Shown here one piece after another: positions 36,867 to 46,998 of a stretch of DNA of 64,000 nucleotides. This DNA is from Phoenix dactylifera (taxonomy: Eukaryota; Streptophyta; Magnoliopsida; Arecales; Arecaceae): contig NC_052392.1 of assembly GCF_009389715.1 (NCBI RefSeq), positions 36,691,360 through 36,755,359 on the forward strand. Reading direction: 5' to 3'. A program made the translations under genes and the position numbers. The notes below the pieces were generated by a model. It saw only the letters and a list, made by a program, of their open reading frames with translations, ran no database searches and had not been told where the DNA came from. Positions within the stretch are counted from its first letter, which is position 1. Every line of letters starts with the position of its first letter.

Positions 36867-37886
36867 TGTTGCGGGGACGGCATTCTGCCGGAGCCTCACA
36901 CAACAGCCTAGCCCACATTAAGCTAGCAGAGAAAGAGGACTGCGTGTCTGCGTTCCTCCCGAGGTATTGTCCGCTTTGGGCGCTCCGGCCCGCGCGTCCA
37001 GCGCAGACGGGGGGAGACCACTGCCCTCACGGTTTTGCCCTTCAAAAGGCGCCTCGAGAGGAAAGATTTTCTAACCCCCATTTAAGGCACAGAACCTTCC
37101 CGCTACTAGCCGATGTGGGACTAAATTCAAGGCCCCTCCCCCTCCCGCAACATAGCCCCCCCAGCGGGAAGGTTATTGAGCCTCGACAGTCCTGAGGGGT
37201 AGTCAACGGTCGGAGGAGGCGCCCCTTCCTAGCGCGCCATCTGTTCCGGGGATGGCATTCTGCCGGAGCCTCACACAACAGCCTAGCCCACATTAAGCTA
37301 GCAGAGAAAGAGGACTGCGTTCCTCCCGAGGTATTGTCCGCTTTGGGCGCTCCGGCCCGCGCGTCCAGCGCAGACGGGGGGAGACCACTGCCCTCACGGT
37401 TTTGCCCTTCAAAAGGCGCCTCGAGAGGAAAGGTTTTCTAACCTCCATTTAAGGCACAGAACTTTCCCGCTACTAGCCGATGTGGGACTAAATTCAAGGC
37501 CCCTCCCCCTCCCGCAACATAGCCCCCCCAGCGGGAAGGTTATTGAGCCTCGACAGTCCTGAGGGGTAGTCAACGGTCGGAGGAGGCGCCCCTTCCTGGC
37601 GCGCCATCTGTTCCGGGGATGGCATTCTGCCGGAGCCTCACATAACAGCCTAGCCCACATTAAGCTAGCAGAGAAAGAGGACTGCGTTCCTCCCGAGGTA
37701 TTGTCCGCTTTGGGCGCTCCGGCCCGCGCGTCCAGCGCAGACGGGGGGAGACTACTGCCCTCACGGTTTTGCCCTTCAAAAGGCGCCTCGAGAGGAAAGA
37801 TTTTCCAACCCCCATTTAAGGCACAGAACCTTTCCGCTACTAGCCGATGTGGGACTAAATTCAAGGCCCCTCCCCCTCCCGCAACA
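36867..37886 (-). mobile_element. TRIM array: three LTRs, two interiors
   Basis: LTRs at 36867-37152 (286 bp, with an 8-bp GTGTCTGC insertion), 37242-37519 (278) and 37609-37886 (278) are separated by two 89-bp interiors (37153-37241, 37520-37608). On the minus strand each LTR starts TGTTGCGGGAGGGGGAGG and ends CGGAACA (CGCAACA in the outermost copy). The interior begins GATGGCGCGCC, a candidate primer site, and ends in the purine tract CTGGGGGGGCTA. Such arrays are known for TRIMs. No matching target duplication is visible at the outer ends (TAGTC and ATTCG). Confidence 0.85.
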
Positions 37887-38362
37887 ATTCGATATTTAAA
37901 TTGTGATAAGAAATTTCAACAATATCAATATGGTTATCTTTGGTACCAATTTTTTCTTTCATAAATTTTGCAATAATAAGTATTCAATTTGAAAGTCTAT
38001 GGTAAAATTATATTGCAGGTGAGAGTAAAAAAATGATGCCACCATATATTCTTGATAACGAGATTGTGAGAGTAAATTGGATTTTCAAATCTCAGAATGC
38101 AATGTAAATTTTCTAAACTATGATGAATAGAAAATTATCTCTATATCCATAACATAGAGGAGCCAAAGAAAGTATAGATTATTTTTGCAACCGTCTAAGA
38201 AAGATCCAATAAAGTGAGATATCTAAATATTCTCATACAAAATTTGTATAAAGAGTGAATTATGGTTCCAGATTTTCTAGAAGATCCAAATAAAGTATAG
38301 AATTGGATTAAAAATGAAAATTTAAAGAAGGGAGAACTTGAGATAACATGAGATGTTATCAT
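37887..38362. other. junction DNA between the duplicated halves
   Basis: The first 90 bp or so (ATTCGATATTTAAAT... to ...TTTTGCAATA) resemble 51327-51415. The remainder is unassigned. Half B starts at 38363. Confidence 0.5.
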
Positions 38363-41300
38363 GATATCATGATATGAAGCATGAGATGTTTGGGAGATAG
38401 GGAGTTCAGCATGTGTGAGCTTATCATCTTAGGCCATTAGCCAACATGCATGCAAGCCTATCACATCACCTTATTTTATTGTGACAGTGTAATAGCAAAC
38501 GATTTTGATATACACATATAGAAATCCAACTTTAGCAAAAACGTCCTACCCCAGAAAAAAGGACAAAACTTATATCATGCTTAAATGGATGACCCAATCT
38601 ACCAATCCTATAGAATTTTCTGCTAGAAGTATCCAAACAAATCCTAAGCAATTTTGGTTGTGCGCTGTCCAAAGTCACATTGCAATGATCTCAAGCACTA
38701 ATATAAAGGTTCAGGTTGTCTCCCACACGAAAGAATGATTGGTAATGTCAACCATTGGATTGCATCCTCTATAGCTCTGGAAGCACTCCAAACATTTCTT
38801 TCATCCATCTGCACATATCTCGAAATGGCCATTGCACTATCGAATGGTTGACATCATAAAAGAAGCTGAATCATTCTTTCATGCGGGAGATACAACCCGA
38901 ACCCTAATATAACATCCAGCTGAGAACACTCTTCCTTTCTACAGTCTCTTTGAGATGGCCCAGGTTGTATTGCCTGTCGGTCCACAAAGCTCGTGGTTGG
39001 GCTGTGAGTTGTGGAGCCGAACCTGAGATGATGAGAAACAAAGTTGCTTCGACAAGTTGAGTCAGCACCTCACTCATCATGGAACTGACTTAGGTCTTGC
39101 ACACGAAAGACACAACCGCTCGATCATGCTTTGAGATGCACGATTACAAGCACGAACATGTACCATCGTGCTCAATCAAGAATGGCTCCGGGGTCATGCA
39201 CCTACCCTGTTCCAAACACATCATTGATTAGCTCATGCTGGCTATGTAAATGTTACTTGGGGGCCCATTCTCACCATCAAATCAGATATCAGGCCCATGT
39301 ATTTGAGCCCACAGGCCTCTCGTGGTCATGGGTTGGGAGAGTGGACGAGCTCTTCCGGGTCCAAGATTGATGACAAACAGAGGAAACCATCAATGCTTGT
39401 GCATGTACCTGTCGAATATTCAGATACTTTTATGACTGCAAGATTGACGCTTTGCGCGTTTATTTACTCTGCCTCATAAAATATGCGTTGGACTGACCCT
39501 ACTACTTCTGGAAGATCACTAAAGTCAAGTCTTGCAACTCTAATTTTGAGGGTTAGTAAACATCTTAATCCAAAACGCAATTAAAGTCGTCGGTCAGAAG
39601 AATTCAATACCCCACTTGTACAAGCTGACTACCCAGAATGCACAGTGCCCTTGTTTCGAGATTGCTCAGAAAGTGTTTATTATGGAGTGATCATTTCAAG
39701 AACAAAAATGATACCGGCGGAAATAACATCCAATCCAGTTATGCAAAATCCATCCCTAAAGTTGGGTATTCAAAATCACCTCTAGACAGTAATTTTGGAT
39801 TAATTTTTTTTTAAAAAAAAACCCTCAATCCAGCGAAAAAAATAGTATAATATTATATTGATATTACATGTATTATATTTATGATATATATTATATTAAA
39901 ATATAATTTAATTATATTATTATTCAATTATAATTTTAAATTATAATAGAAATTTGTAGTTTATATTTATGGTATGAAATTATTATTAATTCTATAATAG
40001 CAATTAACATATTTTACATAGGATTAATAAATATATTTGTATGGAATATATTAAATTATGATATATTAATAATAGATTAATAATTTATTATCATATATTT
40101 TATTTTATTAATAATATATTTTATAGAATATATTAGGGATAGTTTTGAAATTATATAGCCAGTGACCTTGGGTTCCTATGGAACACCAAACAAATTACCG
40201 ATAGATATCTTAGAATTTTTAGTCACTGCAGCATAACATACCAAATGTGGTGATCTTAAATCATCGAGAATGAGGTTATTTCAAGATAAGGATCACTAGT
40301 GATTTAAGATCATTTTGGTGATTTCAGTTGGGTTTGGGACGCTTAGTGCTTCCATAAACTACTCCCGAATCCTCTATGGTGCATTAGAAGTGAATTCTAC
40401 TACAAAAATCACCTTATTACTAGAATAAAAATCAATTTGACTGGTATATTTTTTCCTCACAGTTATAAATTATTATACCATAGGACAAGCGATCTGCTGG
40501 AAGAAACAACATATGCCGCTGCTGCCCCAGAACTTTGGCAACCGTATTTTTAGAATCCTCAGAAAGCCAAGCTTCTTGAAAGCAACAAAAATCCAACCAT
40601 AAGATCTTATTAACTACTTAGCATAGTTATAGGAGGCCTCCGCAGCCCCCATGCAGTTCCAGATTAATATAATCACTGGGAAAGAATGTGGTTAGAAGTA
40701 GATTTAGGCCTTACTCTACTTGAATACCACTTGAGGAGATTGCTAAAATTTCTGAACTGAATTTGTAGCTTCTCCATTCCACCATAAACATATTTTGAAG
40801 TAATAAGAAGAACAAGCCTTGAGTCATAGCACGCTTCTCCTTACTGCTCTGGGAGTTCCACTCTTAAAAAGCATTTGAGGAAACAGATTGTGAAGTTAAA
40901 ACAAAATGAAATATAGTGAGAGTTGCTGCCTTAGAAGGTCCGCTTGCAAGCATCAACGAGCGATCTCAGGTCTACCAGACACAAATTTCCAGTGCCAAAA
41001 TTTTCGAGAGCATTGCGTCATTTGGTATCTTTCACCCTTGAGCTTAATTTTCAGTACGAGATGATCAAGCAAGCATGACGCATGAGCCGTAGGGAACACT
41101 TCGACCAGAAGACGGGGTGGGAGTGATAGAAATTTGAACATCCAACTAATATTCGTATCTGTATTCATATCCATTAAAGAAAAATAAATATAGATATAGA
41201 TAGACAACTATACGATCCGTATTGGATTATCCGATTTCATCATTTAAAATTCTATTTAATTTTATATAATACTCATAAAATTTTTAAAAAATAAATGACT

Positions 41301-41759
41301 ATATTAACATACTATTAATTAAATTTATCATCCACTTAGTAATATCTTTGATTTTGTAATTATAAAATTTAATTATTCATATTTATATCTATATTTTTTA
41401 ATATCCAATTTATATCCATATTTATTTAAAATAAATATAAATATAATTTTTTTATTCAACTAACATCCGTATGTTTATCTAAATTCAGCCTTACTGAGAA
41501 TTTGCTTTGCGTTCTTTCATGGAAGGTGCCGGCAAAGACGAATTCAAAGTCTTTACCGTCAAAAATGAATTCAAAGTCTTTACCGTAACCCGACTTCGAA
41601 GTCAACCGCCATCCTGAAGAAACTCCGTCGAAGCGAGGCCGATATAATAAGCATATCTCCATCCGGCTACAACCCCACCGCCCCACTCTTAGTGCTTTTC
41701 GTGGCCGCGCCACCTTCTTGCCTCCTCTTCCATCCCAAGGTCTCTCCTGATATAGAGAG

Positions 41760-43670
41760 ATGTGGAGATCGTTATTCTTCTTACTGCTACTAGCGAACAG
41801 GCCACTGCCAGAGACGCCAGTGGCGACGGCGGCGGCGGTGGGGGACGAGTGCCTGATGGACCTGAACTACGTCGGGACCTTCCCCTGGGACCGCTCCTAC
41901 TGCCAGCCTCCCATGTCCAACATGACCAACTGCTGCACGACCTTGCTGAGCCTCTTCGGCATCGCTATTGGCCAACGTCTCCACCTCACCGGCCTCTTCC
42001 GCCTCCCCAACGCTTCCGCGTCCTCCGCCTGCCTCGCAGACTTCAGCTCCAACCTCTCCGCGCTCTCCCTCCCCTCCGACCTCGTCCACACCTGCTTCCC
42101 CTCCCCGCAGCGCTTCGTCATCACCCCCGACTTCTGCGCCGGCATCCTCAATCGCCGGAACTGGACCGCCAAGCTCGGCCCCTCCACCGCCATCGACTCC
42201 GCCTGCCGCTCCGACCTATCCGTCCCCACCCAGTGCTATGACTGCGCCAACGTCGGCGTCGCCGACGTCACCGCCCAGCTCACGGCCCTCGACGGCAACC
42301 CCTCCCACGCCACCCAGTGCTTATACCTCGCCGTCGACTATGCTGCCGGCGTCGCAAACCAGTTTGGCCCCGAGGACCCCCGTTCCGCCGGCTGCATCTT
42401 TGGCCTTGCCCTCTCCTCCGCTTCTCCTCCTCCCACTCGCTCCAAATCCCACACCGCCGCCATCATCGCCCCCATCGCCGCCGCCCTTGCCCTCGTTCTT
42501 CTCCTCTCCGCCCTCGGACTCTATCTCCGGCTTTCCAAATCAAGGAAAAAGAAGAGGCTTTCCAAGAAACAGGAGCAGAGCCCGAGATCGAGATCCCACA
42601 CGCGTCCCAACACCGGATCCATCTTGTACGATATCGAAGAAATGGAGAAGGCCACGGATAACTTCTCTGAGAGGAATATAATTGAGCGAGGCGGATTTGG
42701 GGTTGTCTACAAGGGGACGCTCTCCGACGGGAGCTTGGTCGCCGTCAAGAAGGTATTGGAGCTGAACTTGGAAGGTGGCGACGAGAAGTTCCAGAACGAG
42801 GTGGAGATCATCAGCCACCTTCGTCACCGGAATCTGGTGCCCTTGAGAGGCTGCTGCATCACCAACGACGACGACGACACGGAGGAACCGAAAGAAAGGT
42901 ATTTGGTTTATGACTACATGCCTAATGGAAGCCTCGCCGACCATATCTTCACCTCCTCCGTGGATGGCAACGGCTATTCTGGAAAAAAGAAGTCAACTCT
43001 GACCTGGCCCCAGAGGAAAAACATCATACTGGACGTGGCGAAGGGGTTGGGTTATCTCCACTATGGAGTGAAGCCGGCGATCTATCATAGAGATATCAAG
43101 CCCACAAACATTCTGCTAGACGGAGAGATGAGGGCAAGGGTGGCCGACTTCGGGCTCGCAAGGCAGAGCCGCGAGGGGCTGTCGCCCCTCACCTCTACGG
43201 TTGCTGGGACTCATGGCTACCTGGCTCCGGAGTATGCGCTCTACGGGCAGCTCACAGAGAAGAGTGATGTTTACAGCTTTGGAGTCTTGGTGCTGGAGAT
43301 CATGAGCGGACGGAATGCCCTAGATAAGTCGGCGGAGTCAAACTCGGCGTTGATCACCGACTGGGCGTCGACGCTGGTCAAGTCCGGGAGGGCGGAGGAG
43401 GTGCTCGATGCGGCGCTGGCGAGGGAAGGTAACCCGAAGGGGATCATGGAGAGGTTTGTGCTGGTGGGGATATTGTGTGCCCATGTGATGGTGGCGCTCA
43501 GGCCGATGATCTCGGAGGTGCTGAAGATGCTGGAAGGCGACATCGACGTCCCGGCGATACCCGACCGGCCGATGCCGCTCAGCCATGGGTATCCTTTTAG
43601 TGAAGATGGCAGTATCACCGCTTCACCAGCTTTGAGTGCTTGTCTCCATCCTCAAGACATGCTCAGGTGA
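41760..43670 (+). CDS. receptor-like protein kinase, At1g11050 type, copy 2
   Basis: Single-exon, 636 residues, same layout as copy 1: signal peptide, 12-Cys SPARK-type ectodomain, TM about 233-256, cytoplasmic kinase. The catalytic Lys, HRDIKPTN, DFG and APE are intact. The first glycine of the ATP loop is replaced: NIIERGGFGVV here against NIVGRGGFGVV in copy 1 and NLIGRGGFGVV in copy 3 (G309E). The activation segment has TSTVAGTHGYLAPE instead of TSRVAGT. The C-terminus ends DMLR, as in copy 3, so copy 1 is the one with the altered tail. Many C-terminal positions (GIMERFVLVGIL, PLSHG) agree with copy 3 rather than copy 1. Kinase activity may be reduced; this is inference. Confidence 0.92.
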   Translation: MWRSLFFLLLLANRPLPETPVATAAAVGDECLMDLNYVGTFPWDRSYCQPPMSNMTNCCTTLLSLFGIAIGQRLHLTGLFRLPNASASSACLADFSSNLSALSLPSDLVHTCFPSPQRFVITPDFCAGILNRRNWTAKLGPSTAIDSACRSDLSVPTQCYDCANVGVADVTAQLTALDGNPSHATQCLYLAVDYAAGVANQFGPEDPRSAGCIFGLALSSASPPPTRSKSHTAAIIAPIAAALALVLLLSALGLYLRLSKSRKKKRLSKKQEQSPRSRSHTRPNTGSILYDIEEMEKATDNFSERNIIERGGFGVVYKGTLSDGSLVAVKKVLELNLEGGDEKFQNEVEIISHLRHRNLVPLRGCCITNDDDDTEEPKERYLVYDYMPNGSLADHIFTSSVDGNGYSGKKKSTLTWPQRKNIILDVAKGLGYLHYGVKPAIYHRDIKPTNILLDGEMRARVADFGLARQSREGLSPLTSTVAGTHGYLAPEYALYGQLTEKSDVYSFGVLVLEIMSGRNALDKSAESNSALITDWASTLVKSGRAEEVLDAALAREGNPKGIMERFVLVGILCAHVMVALRPMISEVLKMLEGDIDVPAIPDRPMPLSHGYPFSEDGSITASPALSACLHPQDMLR

Positions 43671-43690
43671 TTGAAGGCTTTAAGTTGAAG

Positions 43691-43830
43691 GTTTTAAGTC
43701 GGCAAAAATCTTTACCACTCCGATATCGCCGACGCTTCTGCGACGCTTTGATTAGCGTCGGCGGAACTTTAACCGACGCTTACGATAAAGGTTATAAATA
43801 ACGCCGAAAAAGATATATTTTTCTGTAGTG
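43691..43830. mobile_element. CACTA-type terminal fragment
   Basis: Ends CTGTAGTG at 43830, the terminal sequence of the full CACTA element nearby. It holds the same subterminal words (CCGACGC, GCGTCGG). No partner end on the left, so it is a truncated remnant. It abuts the 3' flank of receptor kinase copy 2. Confidence 0.7.
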
Positions 43831-44274
43831 TTCCATGTTTGAAATTTAAAATGTCACCCTGTCTTTTAGATAGCCATTTAATATTTTGTCACTGGCCCTC
43901 GTGCACCACGAGTATATATGTATGCAGCAAGAATATAAATGTGTACAATACTAGTATTAGTATGTGCCATGCAAGCACAAATATGGGCAAAATTTGATGC
44001 CAGCACTACAGAAAAAGGTACATTTCCCGACGCTTTTTTCCCGACGCTAGGGAAAAGCGTCGGGATAGTTTTAATCAGCGCTAAATTTTACCGACGCTTT
44101 TTAAAAGTGTCGGTACATCTTTAGAATCGACGACGCTTTTAAGCGTTGCGGTAAGGTGGACCTACGACGACGCTTATAAGCGTCGTCGTAGGCCAATCCT
44201 TTCCAACCCTCTCTGCCTTAAAAAGTCTCGTCTCGTCTCCTCTCCTCTCCTCTCATTCAAAAGGGTCCCCATCT

Positions 44275-44510
44275 CCTCTCCTCTCCATCTCGCTTCCCGA
44301 GCTCCGATCGGCGTCCCCGAGCTCCGATCGCCTCTCCATCTCGCTTCCCGAGCTCCGATCGGCGTCCCCGAGCTCCGATCGCCTCCCATCTCGCTTCCCG
44401 AGATGGAATCGGCGTCCCCGAGCTCCGATCGGCGTCCCCGAGCTCCGATCGCTTCCCCATCTCACTTTCCGAGCTCCGATCGGCGTCCCGCGCCGACATT
44501 AATCCATCGC
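44275..44510. repeat. GC-rich minisatellite inside the CACTA element
   Basis: Units built from CGAGCTCCGATCGGCGTCCC and CATCTCGCTTCC alternate several times with small variations. It leaves an open frame leading toward the first captured PIP5K exon, so it could form the leader of a chimeric transcript. Confidence 0.8.
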
Positions 44511-44636
44511 CTCCCCATCTCGCTTCCCCGCCACCGTCGACCTCGCCCTCCGGTTCCCTTCTTCTTCTCTCGTTTCTTGCATTTTTTGCTCTTGGCGCTT
44601 CTAGTATTTTGTGTTGATTTTTGGGGGTTTTTTCAG

Positions 44637-45306
44637 ACGATTTCCAAAGGCCATAAGAACTACGATCTCATGTTAAACCTTCAATTGGGCATCAGGTAGA
44701 TGACGCGGTGACTCTTCTTCCCTGAAATAGTGCCCACCAGACATTCGTGGTAATTGGATCGGGGAAGAGTTTTTTTTTTTTTTCATAATGATTTGATTTT
44801 GGGTTTCAGATACTCTGTTGGGAAGCCAGCTTCGATGCAGATGAGAGACCTCAGACCAGCAGATTTCGACCCAAGGGAGAAGTTTTGGACGAGGTTTCCT
44901 CCCGAGGGATCCAAGATTACTCCACCCCACCAGTCTGTCGAGTTTCGGTGGAAGGATTATTGCCCCATGGTCTTCAGGTAGCTTTATCTCATCCACTCGA
45001 TATTGGAGACAATTTGATAGGCATAATCTGTATAATAAATCAGTTGTATCTCATTGAGTTTTTGTTACAATTCATTTGATTTGCTTTTTGCTTGATGTAT
45101 GAAATGATTTTTTTTTTTTTTTTTGGATTCTGGCTTCCAGACACTTGAGAAAGTTGTTTTCTGTGGATCCGGCTGATTATATGGTCGCTATCTGTGGGGA
45201 TGACGCATTGAGGGAACTGTCTTCGCCTGGGAAGAGTGGGAGTTTCTTCTACCTGACCCAGGATGACAGGTTCATGATCAAGACAGTGAAAAAATCTGAA
45301 GTAAAG
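44637..45306 (+). pseudogene. captured fragment of phosphatidylinositol-4-phosphate 5-kinase (three exons)
   Basis: Exons 44637-44695, 44810-44977 and 45141-45306 have intact AG and GT borders and compatible phases, giving 131 codons without a stop. The protein reads KGHKNYDLMLNLQLGIRYSV, then [57 protein letters not shown] and [19 protein letters not shown], the start of the plant PIP5K catalytic domain including the ATP-site lysine region. The rest of the kinase is absent, so no PIP5K activity is expected. It was carried into this place by the CACTA element. Confidence 0.9.
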
Positions 45307-46998
45307 GTCAAATGACTAATCTTTATTCTGTATGTTACTCTTGGTGCTTCTATATTCATATGTACATTTATCAAATGCTTTTAATCCTCATGAAAAATAG
45401 AACCTTAACTTTTTTTGCGTGTCGAATTACTGTAGATGCCCTTAGTTATGAAGATTGTCAAATAAGGACTCCTGAAGCAGATCCTTAATTGCTTCCATTA
45501 ATATAAATGCAATTAGTAAAATGGGTACCTATAGGTGCAATATAACTTTTGATGTAGCTTAATAGTATGAGATTGCAATCTTGATGTGGAAATTAGCTAC
45601 ATTTGTTTTGCCATAGAAAAATGCTTAATGCTTCCAATCCTGTTAGGTCTACAAGTTAGAACCTGTTTGGTTTGTTAACTTGCTTTCAATTCAGATCTGA
45701 TAAATGAAGATCACCTGGAACACCTGGAAGATTCACATACGCTGATGAAAGATCAAAACAAACTATTCCAGAAGCCGTTCCTGATGGTGCAGTTGTGCTT
45801 GGTACTCCTGTTGCCATGCTGCAGGGACCAAGGTAGTCTATCAGTGAGGATATGAATGTCTTATGACTGCTGAAGCAAAAGAGCACTATAATTGAATCCT
45901 TCCCCTTCCTAATTCTTTTCAAGTAGTATGCTGCGCTCTATTCTCCCCAATCAGATAGCTTTCTGAATGATGAATCATACCTCGTCCTTTATTCTTCCCT
46001 TCAGCTATCCATCATCACTTGGCACTTGACAAAAGTTGTTGACATCAAACATAAACAAGAATACCGATCGCTGCTACAATGAAACAGTGAACAGAAAGGA
46101 AAGAGAGAGGACAATCCATTGCACCAGAAGAAAACCAATCGAAAGAAAGGAAGGTGGAGAAGGAATCAATCCAGCAAGAGATAATTAAGAATCCTCCATG
46201 CTGTTGCTAACTGCACCGACAGGAAGTAGATCAGCAGGAGCAGGAGGTGGAGGAGGAGGAGACCAAATGGAGGCTGAGGTGAGCCTCTGAGACCAAATGG
46301 AATCAATCCAGCAAGAGATAATTAAGAATCCTCCAGCTTGTTAGGCCCGTCCTCCTCCACCCGGTACCCGTCATTGAAGAGCCCCAGCAGCAGCCTGGCC
46401 TGGAAGTGGTTGAAACAACTGATACCAACTCTTCCGAATCCCCTCCCAGTCATTGAAATGCCATGCTGCAGGGACCAAGGTAGTCTATCAGTGAGGATAT
46501 GAATGTCTTATGACTGCTCTGGTTTTGTTTTAGCTTATTGTTGGTTGAAGCCTCGGCAGCAGAGGCTGAGGCAATTAGTTTTTTTTTAAAAAACAGGTGG
46601 CTAACGCCGACGCTTATAAGCGTCGGCTTTGAGTCTTTTAGCGACGCTTTTAAACGTCGCTAAAACGCGTCGTTCAAAACTGAGCTTTTAGCGACGCTTA
46701 TAAGCGTCGGCTTTGAGTCTTTTAGCGACGCTTTGATTAGCGTCGGGAAAGTCTTGTTTTTGCCGACGCTTTCTCTTAGCGTCGGCAAAAATCGGACCCA
46801 CGCCCACCTGCCCGACGTCTGATCCACGCTTTGGGGAGCGTTGGCTGGAATTTTGCCGACGCTTAAAAGCGTCGGTAGAGACCAATAAAAGCGCCGGTAA
46901 AAGTCACTATTCCTGTAGTGCAGCAGGATGCATATAAATGTTTGTAGAAATAAATGTATATATGTGTGCAAAATTGCTATAGGTGCATGCAAACAACA

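Larger units (their letters stand above)
44004..46920 (+). mobile_element. non-autonomous CACTA (En/Spm) transposon with captured gene fragments
   Basis: The 5' end CACTACAGAAAA and 3' end TTCCTGTAGTG are inverted. The 3-bp target duplication CAG lies at 44001-44003 and 46921-46923. Both subterminal zones are packed with GACGC/GCGTC motifs in both orientations, as in CACTA elements. Half A shows the unoccupied site (near 35128), confirming the borders. There is no transposase. The interior holds a GC-rich minisatellite, three PIP5K exons and internal direct repeats of 58 bp (45814-45871 and 46461-46518) and 37 bp (46162-46198 and 46299-46335). Confidence 0.93.

Noticed and set aside
37042-37864. 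Frames in the TRIM array with proline- and arginine-rich products
   Set aside because: Repeat with each LTR unit and lack any domain; noncoding LTR DNA.
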